From Chitinimonas sp. BJB300 (GTDB taxonomy: Bacteria > Pseudomonadota > Gammaproteobacteria > Burkholderiales > Chitinimonadaceae): a stretch of DNA of 63,264 nt. The stretch lies in contig NZ_PDZH01000007.1 of assembly GCF_002735695.1 (NCBI RefSeq), positions 1 to 63,264 of the forward strand, written 5' to 3'. Each line of letters opens with the position of its first letter. Positions within the stretch are counted from its first letter, which is position 1. The translations under genes were made by a program, and so were the position numbers. Positions 57,647-63,264 of the stretch are shown piece by piece. The notes beneath the pieces were generated by a model, which worked only from the letters and a program-made list of their open reading frames with translations, was not told where the DNA came from and ran no database searches.

Positions 57647-57777
57647 GAACCTACCCAAAGACTCGCGAGCTAAGGCGTAAACAGCCGAGGAAGCGGCGTT
57701 TACAAAGGGTAAATGCGCATTCCGAGGATGTTTTCAACGCCATATTGCCCATGCGCAGCAGACTATTAGACAGGCTC
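57647..57777 (+). repeat. Element A copy 6, upstream of the lipoprotein gene
   Basis: 131 bp, starting GAACCTACCCAAAGACTCGC and ending AGACTATTAGACAGGCTC, with TTA on both sides (57644-57646 and 57778-57780). It lacks about nine bases present in other copies and has several changes in its ends. It lies 37 bases upstream of the lipoprotein gene and probably carries or displaced its promoter region. Confidence 0.88.
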
Positions 57778-58002
57778 TTAGGGAACAAGGACTAGGCAAT
57801 TTCTATCCACTGAATCCACCTAGAAAGCGCATACAAGGGATTGGATAAACTCGAATAACCCGGACTAAAAGAGCCAAGGAGCCAAGCGGGTTATCCCACC
57901 CGACCCAGAGGATATACGTACATCATCCATCGTGTGGTGAACTTTGCTTCGTTTCAGACATTTTCAGGGTGCAGGTAACGAAACATTCATCACCCACTGT
58001 AC
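57778..58002. other. Intergenic stretch after element A copy 6
   Basis: No gene seen. It holds a loose inverted repeat (ATAACCCG and CGGGTTAT about 25 bases apart, near 57860-57900) without a T-run, which could weakly end the GGDEF transcript. Confidence 0.4.
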
Positions 58003-58917
58003 TCATGACACACAAGCTTCGACACAATCCCGTCCATTATTCTTGGCAGTGTAGAGTGCCTCGTCTGCACGTTTGAGCAAGCTGTCGGTAGTGTCGCCGG
58101 TCAGGTATTGCGCTACCCCAAAACTCGCACTCAATGGGTCGAGCAAGGCAGCGGGTTGTGACTCCCTTACACTTTTTCTCAGGCTCTCAGCACACGTCAC
58201 CGCCCCCTCGATATTGGTGTCCGGTAACAGCAGCACGAACTCCTCACCACCAAAGCGTGCAACCAAGTCAATTTTCCGCGTCCCTTTCGATAAAAGATGG
58301 GCGACATGTCGTAACACCTCATCCCCTTGTGCATGCCCATAAAGGTCATTCACACGCTTGAAATGGTCGATGTCGATCATGATAACGGACAGGTCGCTGC
58401 CTGATCGCTGAATGCGGAGGTATTCCTTTTGCAGAAATTCTTCAAAATGACGGCGATTGGCAAGGCCGGTAAGCGGATCGGTGAGGGTTAATGTACGTAG
58501 ATGACGCTGGACAACAGCCAATTGTTCGTTGAGCCGAACCAACTGCGTGTTAAGCATTTCCATTTCAACGACATCAAACTCCGCCACCAGGATCAGGTTC
58601 GAGCCATCACGATGCACCTTGCCGATCAACGAGCGACATGAGTTTTCATCTTTACCAATATTGATCACACCTTGGTATATGGCCCATCCTGCTTCCGACC
58701 GCGCAGCGGTCAATTGCTTAAAAGTTGGCAGAATGAAATAGTCCGCCGCCCTGTGTGCTTGTGAAGCATCACCAATGTCACAGAGGCGTTGAAAACCGTC
58801 ATTGCTGTCGATCAGCCAGCCATCTTCGCTCACAAATGCAGCAACGACAGAGACCAAATGCCGGAAGGGAAACAACCATGTGGTGCTACAGGCGGCAGCT
58901 TCCCTAACAAACGTCAT
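58003..58917 (-). CDS. Diguanylate cyclase with PAS-like sensor domain
   Basis: Makes c-di-GMP. The ATG at 58917 overlaps the stop of the B12-binding gene (ATGA) and gives 305 residues; the upstream extension is out-of-family. N-terminal PAS-like region (about 25-120), a short coiled coil (NTQLVRLNEQLAVVQRHLRT) and a GGDEF domain (about 140-300) with DPLTGLANRRHFEEF, IMIDIDHFKRVND and the active-site FGGEEF. No RxxD inhibitory site is apparent upstream of GGEEF. The tight coupling suggests the B12 protein controls it. Confidence 0.9.
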   Translation of the reverse strand: MTFVREAAACSTTWLFPFRHLVSVVAAFVSEDGWLIDSNDGFQRLCDIGDASQAHRAADYFILPTFKQLTAARSEAGWAIYQGVINIGKDENSCRSLIGKVHRDGSNLILVAEFDVVEMEMLNTQLVRLNEQLAVVQRHLRTLTLTDPLTGLANRRHFEEFLQKEYLRIQRSGSDLSVIMIDIDHFKRVNDLYGHAQGDEVLRHVAHLLSKGTRKIDLVARFGGEEFVLLLPDTNIEGAVTCAESLRKSVRESQPAALLDPLSASFGVAQYLTGDTTDSLLKRADEALYTAKNNGRDCVEACVS

Positions 58918-59624
58918 GGCACTACCTGCTCCAAAGCATGCAAGGCATCTACAGCCCAACCATCTGCCTTGACCACATCGCGCCAAACATGCTCCGCCAC
59001 CAGTGTCGCCCGGCCGCCAACCCATATCGTCGGGCACTGGCTACCGAGTTCTGTACGTAATCGCAGCACCGTATCCCGCGCCATCAAAAGGTGACTGGGC
59101 ATAGACAAAGACAGGCAAAGCAATTCCGGTTTTTCGATATCGACTTGTTTTACCAAATCCACAACCGGCACATCGGCACCCAGATAGCTCACCTCCCAAC
59201 CAATTGTTTCAAAAGCATCAGACAATATCGTCAAACCTAGCGAATGCTGATTTCCCTCAATACCCGCAAACAAAGCTTTACGCCAAATGGGCGGCATAAA
59301 CGTAGTCTGCAGGTAGGCGCGCGCCAATACCTTGTGAGAAATTGCGGTTGCCAGATGTTCCTGCGCCACCGTTATGGCCCCCTCCTGCCAGAGACGGCCG
59401 ATTTCGTACATCGCAGGTTGTATCAGACGCACCGCCGCTTCAGTGAGTGTCTGTCCGCCTTTCATTGCCATGCTGACCAATTCATGCGCAGCTTGCTTAT
59501 TACCACTCAACGTCGCTTCCATATAGCGCACAACAGCCTGAAGATCACTATCAGCAGTAACTTCAGACACAACAGGAAAAGGCCTAAGTAAAAGTTCTGG
59601 CTTTCTGGACAGGAATTCGCTCAT
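58914..59624 (-). CDS. Cobalamin-binding, CarH/LitR-like sensor protein without DNA-binding domain
   Basis: 236 residues: a helical cap domain (about 25-105) and a B12-binding Rossmann domain (about 110-230). The cap contains WQEGAITVAQEH, the Wx9EH signature of the adenosylcobalamin photoreceptor CarH. In the B12 domain the DxHxxG lower-ligand motif appears as NQHSLG, keeping the His. There is no MerR-type HTH, so its output is probably protein-protein contact, most likely with the cyclase encoded next. RBS AGGA upstream. A light-sensing role is an inference from the motif. Confidence 0.78.
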   Translation of the reverse strand: MSEFLSRKPELLLRPFPVVSEVTADSDLQAVVRYMEATLSGNKQAAHELVSMAMKGGQTLTEAAVRLIQPAMYEIGRLWQEGAITVAQEHLATAISHKVLARAYLQTTFMPPIWRKALFAGIEGNQHSLGLTILSDAFETIGWEVSYLGADVPVVDLVKQVDIEKPELLCLSLSMPSHLLMARDTVLRLRTELGSQCPTIWVGGRATLVAEHVWRDVVKADGWAVDALHALEQVVP

Positions 59625-60149
59625 GGAGTATTCCTACAAGTAAATTAATGAGTGGGGGCGGACAGCAGTAAGACATCCACGAAAGCAATAGGGCTGTTAT
59701 TTTTATTTTCAGCATTTGAAATGCATTGATATGCCAACACCGCCAGTAATAAGAGTTACAGATGCAGCACGCACTACTTACTATTTTATCAGCGTGTCTA
59801 TATGTCCATAGGTGGTGAAGTCCAACATGTTTCCAATACCAATATTACGCCTTGCACCCACAAACCCCATATCGATGAAACAAAGCGCCGGGGAGCCTAT
59901 CGCTTCAAGCAGCAATAGATGGCTTCTGTAGCATACGATAGCGAACATGAGAAAAAATTGCTTCCAAGAAAAGAAAACTGCCAATGCCGTAAAGCTGTTT
60001 TAAAGAGAAAGGGGGCAGATAGGATTGAACAACCAATATGATAACAATTAATTTGTTGGCAATAGATAAGTCTTTTGAAATTCGCCAGCCATTTGGTACA
60101 GCAATAAAGTGACACGGACAAATGACCGGCAAAAGTATTGCGCGATTAA
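59625..60149. other. AT-rich intergenic stretch
   Basis: 525 bases without a convincing gene. A few short frames of 67-75 codons on the minus strand (59781-60132) overlap each other, lack ribosome sites and resemble no family. The stretch is clearly richer in A and T than the flanking flagellar and housekeeping DNA. It must hold the promoter for the B12/GGDEF pair and the end of the avidin transcript. Confidence 0.5.
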
Positions 60150-60533
60150 TTAAAGCAAGCGCGTGAAACTGTCACTACCTGCATTAATCGATGCCCACTC
60201 TTCACCTGGCACCACCTGCTTCGTTAGTTGCCAAAGGGTATGAATGGTTTGTTTCTTTGCTTTCGAGTCTAATTGACCAACCCAGGCAGTGATTGCCTGG
60301 AATGCCCGCCAGTGGACAGTAAACGAAATCAAGTCGCCATCAACATAGCCCACCAAGTCACCAATGGCGGTAGCACCAGTACTGCTTTTCTTGCTTTCAT
60401 AGGTGCCGGATAGAACACCATTCGTTTGGACCACCGTCATGGCCGATTCGAGTTCATTGACCCACTTGCCTGAAAAATCGATTACCTTGCCAGTCCCTGC
60501 CAGAGCATGCTCCAGCGCATGTTCTTGTCTCAT
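60150..60533 (-). CDS. Avidin/streptavidin-family biotin-binding protein, leaderless
   Basis: 127 residues from the ATG at 60533, with AAGGAGG six bases upstream. The eight-stranded avidin pattern is clear: FSGKWVNELESAMTVVQTNG, LSGTYESK, SFTVHWRAFQAITAWVGQLD, IHTLWQLT and EEWASINAGSDSF. Compared with streptavidin, residues equivalent to N23, S27, Y43, S45, W79, T90, W92, W108, W120 and D128 are present; S88 is replaced and the 47-49 loop differs. There is no signal peptide, unlike secreted family members. Likely function is tight biotin binding in the cytoplasm; a defence role is only a guess. Confidence 0.82.
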   Translation of the reverse strand: MRQEHALEHALAGTGKVIDFSGKWVNELESAMTVVQTNGVLSGTYESKKSSTGATAIGDLVGYVDGDLISFTVHWRAFQAITAWVGQLDSKAKKQTIHTLWQLTKQVVPGEEWASINAGSDSFTRLL

Positions 60534-60930
60534 GGTTTCCTCCTTGAAAACGAGTCTGTGGGCTTCCAGCATAGGCAACTTTGGAATGTTCCCAATACCT
60601 ATCGTCTAGCAGAGCCCGCACCATCTAAGGGCAAGCCTCCTTGATCAACAATCCAGTGCTCGATCTTTGTCATTCATTTCCAGTCCCACCAAACGGCTGG
60701 TCAAGTAGACAAGACCACCCTGCACGTTAAGTACCGTTAGCAATAACAAACAAACCTGTCATTTTTGTGAACATTATTGTCTGATTTTTTCAAGAAAATT
60801 TCTCTCATTTGCTGTAATTCGCGCCATTGCGAACGCGCAGATTGGTACTCAGTCCACACAGGCGGGAGCCTCACGCACAGAGTCGCCTAGAACTCCAAGC
60901 GGAACCTAGTTTTTGTGTAAAGGATGAAAA
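60534..60930. other. Divergent intergenic region
   Basis: 397 bases between the avidin gene (minus) and the protease gene (plus). It is AT-rich near 60740-60820 and must carry promoters for both. AAAGGATG precedes the protease ATG. I see no operator, repeat or RNA gene in it. Confidence 0.5.
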
Positions 60931-62481
60931 ATGTACCCGTTTTGCAGCAAAGTGCTGACGCCGATAAGTATTTATTTCCTACCCATTTTAGCGTCAAGCC
61001 CCATTCAAGCCATGGACCAACAAGTGCCGACTACGGAGTTGACGAGAGATAGTGAAGAAGAGGTAACTGAAACAAAGCGCCTAAGGCGTGCCCTCATTCC
61101 CGCCCAAGATAGGCGATGGCCTAACGGTAGGGTGCCCTATGTATTGACTAACGCCTCCCCAAAGGCACGCGAGGTATTTCTTGCGGCAGCTCGACAGATT
61201 TCCCTGAACAGCTCACTGCATTTTTTTGAGCGGACAGATGAGCCGGACTATGTCTATCTGGCCGAAGACAACCACTATCCACAGTGTCACTCGAGAAAGG
61301 GCAAAATCGGTGGCCCCCAGGAGTTGGCTCTAAGCCCCAGCTGTCAGACGGTAGGCGAGGCGCTACATGAACTGATGCATACCCTGAGCTTCCTCCACGA
61401 GCATCAACGCTCAGATCGCGACCAGCACATTGTCGTAAATCAGAAGTCGTTTGGAGTTAGATTGAACCCCAAGCAATATGAAAAAGTGAAAGACGCCATA
61501 ATTTTAGGTTCTTATGACCTGAATTCAGTGATGCACTATGACATCGACCCGCAGAACCAACTGGAGATAAGTTTGCGCGACCCCAACACAATCGTGCGAA
61601 CATGGCCTCGCTCTACCCTTTCCCCTGGCGATATAGCAGGACTTAATATCTTATATGGCGGCACACCCAATACGGCACCCATGCCTACTGACAATCAATT
61701 AAAGGTAGTGCTGAGCAAGCATGAGTTGATATTGCCAGAGAATGGTACAGGGACGGTTGTTTTGCAGGTTCTGCCAAATGTATACCTTGCCAGAGCACCG
61801 CAACTTATCAGTGAAAATCCGCTCATCACCGCCACAATTGATAGCCAGGCCGGTAATACGTTTACCCTGAAAATTCAGGCCCAGCCAGCTACAACGACGG
61901 AAGTTCTGAACCGGGTATTTTTCCATTTTCTTACCTCGGAAGGTAAAGCCGGAACGGGGATATTCACCGTTAAAGTCGTCGATGGAACAAAGGTTCAACA
62001 ATCATTTCGCCAATTGGTCTCGTCGTGGCGGCCGGCCGGCAGTGACAAAAAGCAATGCCTGGAAGCACGCCGCCTCCCTGCTAACGCTCAGCTTAACCCA
62101 GGAATTACACCTGACAATGAGGTATTGCAGGCAGTCTTTAATGATGACCAACTGTCTATCGCGATTGCACCCTGTGATGCCAATAAACCATTGCAATTAT
62201 GGCGGCAGGACAAAGATGGGTATTTAGTCAGCAGGACCGAGATTCATTGCCTGGCGCCTCTTAAGCAGGTCGGTGAAAAAATGGACATGGCGCGTCTCCA
62301 CCTTAATAACAAATGCGAGAAGAACACGCCACCAATTACTTATAAGTGGCGTTACGAAAATGGCAAACTGATCAATGTAGCCTTCCCGGCAACTGCTCTC
62401 TCTTACGCTGCCGGGGACGTGCCGGTAATGGCCAAGATCGATAACTCACAGCCATCCTGGCAGCATTGGTACTGGTATTGA
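60931..62481 (+). CDS. Secreted astacin-like (M12A) metalloprotease with C-terminal lectin-like domain
   Basis: 516 residues with a signal peptide (residues 1-27, ending SSPIQA). Catalytic domain at about 60-250: zinc-binding ALHELMHTLSFLHEHQR with three His, SDRD, and the Met-turn SVMHYD. The usual Gly of HExxHxxGxxH is Ser here. The middle region (about 260-355) is a beta-rich domain; the C-terminus (about 365-516) has a QxW-like pattern (LQLWRQDKDGYLV, IHCLAPL) resembling a ricin-type trefoil. It probably degrades extracellular proteins. IS21-like DNA begins five bases after its stop. Confidence 0.82.
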   Translation: MYPFCSKVLTPISIYFLPILASSPIQAMDQQVPTTELTRDSEEEVTETKRLRRALIPAQDRRWPNGRVPYVLTNASPKAREVFLAAARQISLNSSLHFFERTDEPDYVYLAEDNHYPQCHSRKGKIGGPQELALSPSCQTVGEALHELMHTLSFLHEHQRSDRDQHIVVNQKSFGVRLNPKQYEKVKDAIILGSYDLNSVMHYDIDPQNQLEISLRDPNTIVRTWPRSTLSPGDIAGLNILYGGTPNTAPMPTDNQLKVVLSKHELILPENGTGTVVLQVLPNVYLARAPQLISENPLITATIDSQAGNTFTLKIQAQPATTTEVLNRVFFHFLTSEGKAGTGIFTVKVVDGTKVQQSFRQLVSSWRPAGSDKKQCLEARRLPANAQLNPGITPDNEVLQAVFNDDQLSIAIAPCDANKPLQLWRQDKDGYLVSRTEIHCLAPLKQVGEKMDMARLHLNNKCEKNTPPITYKWRYENGKLINVAFPATALSYAAGDVPVMAKIDNSQPSWQHWYWY

Positions 62482-62486
62482 GTTAG

Positions 62487-63264
62487 TGTTGTGGCTGACC
62501 GAAAACTGACCCAGCCAAGGTGCTAGTGCCGATTCAAAACTGACCCAGGTGTTCTACTTGCCCTGCCTAATTTCTAGGCAGGCGTGAAAGGGTGATCACC
62601 ATGGAAATGTTAGGCAAGGTTCGGCGGATGTATCTACGCGACAAGCTGTCGCTACATGAGATTACCAAGCGCACAGGTCTGTCGCGCAATACCATCCGAA
62701 AATGGCTTCGAATGCCAGAGGAGCCGGCGCCACCCACTTACCAGCGAGCAGCGTCAGCTGGGAAACGCTCTACCTTCTACGCCACATTGGAGCAGGCACT
62801 CCAGGCTGATTTCCACCGGCCCAAACCGGATCGACGCACAGCCCGGGCCCTGTTCACGCAAATCAAGGCGGAGGGTTACCAAGGCGGTTACAGCCAACTG
62901 ACAGCCTTTATCCGTGCCTGGCGCGGTCGTAAAGGTAGTGCACTGCACGCCTTTGTACCGCTGCAGTTTGCGTTGGGTGAGGCATTTCAGTTTGACTGGA
63001 GCGAGGAGGGGTTAGTGATTGGCGGCCTCTATCGCCGCATACAGGTCTCTCATCTCAAGCTCTGCGCCAGCCGCGCCTTTTGGCTGGTGGCCTACCCTAG
63101 CCAGGGCCACGAGATGCTGTTCGATGCTCACACCCGTGCCTTCATGGCCTTGGGTGGTATCCCCCGTCGTGGCATCTACGACAACATGAAGACGGCGGTT
63201 GATCGGATCAACAAGGGCAAGGGGCGAACCGTCAATGCGCGCTTTGCTGTGATGTGCGCGCACT
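62487..63264 (+). mobile_element. IS21-family insertion sequence, left part (continues past the right edge)
   Basis: Begins TGTTGTGGCTGACCGAAAAC, followed by two copies of a terminal motif containing AAAACTGACCCAG (62501-62513 and 62536-62548), as in IS21 ends with multiple transposase sites. An istA frame follows. The istB helper gene and the right end would lie beyond the window, so completeness is unknown. The exact left end is inferred. Confidence 0.85.
62601..63264 (+). CDS. istA: IS21-family transposase IstA, N-terminal part
   Basis: 221 codons are visible; the frame is open to the right edge. N-terminal helix-turn-helix LSLHEITKRTGLSRNTIRKW, followed by the start of the DDE integrase core: first Asp in EAFQFDWSEEG, second in RGIYDNMKTAVDRINKGKG. 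The start is the ATG at 62601 after a GTGATCACC leader; a second ATG two codons later is possible. No stop or frameshift is seen in this part. Confidence 0.9.
   Translation, partial: MEMLGKVRRMYLRDKLSLHEITKRTGLSRNTIRKWLRMPEEPAPPTYQRAASAGKRSTFYATLEQALQADFHRPKPDRRTARALFTQIKAEGYQGGYSQLTAFIRAWRGRKGSALHAFVPLQFALGEAFQFDWSEEGLVIGGLYRRIQVSHLKLCASRAFWLVAYPSQGHEMLFDAHTRAFMALGGIPRRGIYDNMKTAVDRINKGKGRTVNARFAVMCAH

Noticed and set aside
59781-60132. Overlapping minus-strand frames of 67-75 codons
   Set aside because: AT-rich, mutually overlapping, no ribosome sites and no recognisable domain; treated as intergenic.

Overview
The window looks like chromosomal DNA of a flagellated, Gram-negative betaproteobacterium. 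The order rpsB-tsf-pyrH-frr-uppS-cdsA-dxr-rseP-bamA-ompH-lpxD-fabZ-lpxA-lpxB-rnhB, the apaG/rpe/gph/trpE neighbourhood and the fliEFGHIJ/fliKLMNOPQR order all fit. A relative of the Neisseriales is plausible, but the genus is an inference I cannot confirm.

Layout. (1) 1-755: the 5' part of a group II intron on the minus strand, with the start of its reverse transcriptase, sits directly behind a terminator-like hairpin downstream of the flagellar genes. (2) 894-13094: flagellar genes fliE to fliR, all on the minus strand. Sigma-54-type promoters lie before fliE and before fliK. An unlisted 49-codon reading frame between fliF and fliG repeats the FliG-binding tail of FliF. (3) 13169-18776, minus: a FleR/FlrC-type sigma-54 activator, a CheB methylesterase without receiver domain, a receiver/PP2C/ATPase switch protein with its STAS partner (HsbR/HsbA-like), and a FleS/FlrB-type kinase. 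(4) 19034-25509, plus: two cheV genes, cheY, cheZ, cheA and an EAL-HDOD protein. (5) 25660-33904: ung with a PilZ-like gene, a PhyH-type oxygenase, an EamA transporter, an rRNA/tRNA methyltransferase, and the operon motA-motB-methyltransferase-HDOD. (6) 34237-48868, minus: the envelope and translation housekeeping block. (7) 49325-56698: trxB, a Smr protein, a degenerate ArnD-like protein, apaG, rpe, an SDR, gph and trpE. (8) 56899-63264, accessory: a META-MliC lipoprotein, a B12-binding protein coupled to a GGDEF cyclase, a leaderless avidin-family protein, an astacin-type secreted protease and the start of an IS21-family element.

A small non-coding element (about 140 bp, 17-bp terminal inverted repeats, flanked by TTA) occurs six times, and a related element three times. 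They lie inside the flagellar operon and at the points where the rpe-gph-trpE neighbourhood is broken, so they appear to have shaped this chromosome.

How it works together: the sigma-54 activator and kinase probably switch on fliE and fliK operons; the che genes, MotAB and several c-di-GMP-related proteins (EAL-HDOD, PilZ-like, B12/GGDEF) control motility. The most unusual items are the mini-FliF frame, the CarH-like B12 sensor coupled to a cyclase, the cytosolic avidin and the inactive-looking ArnD homologue.
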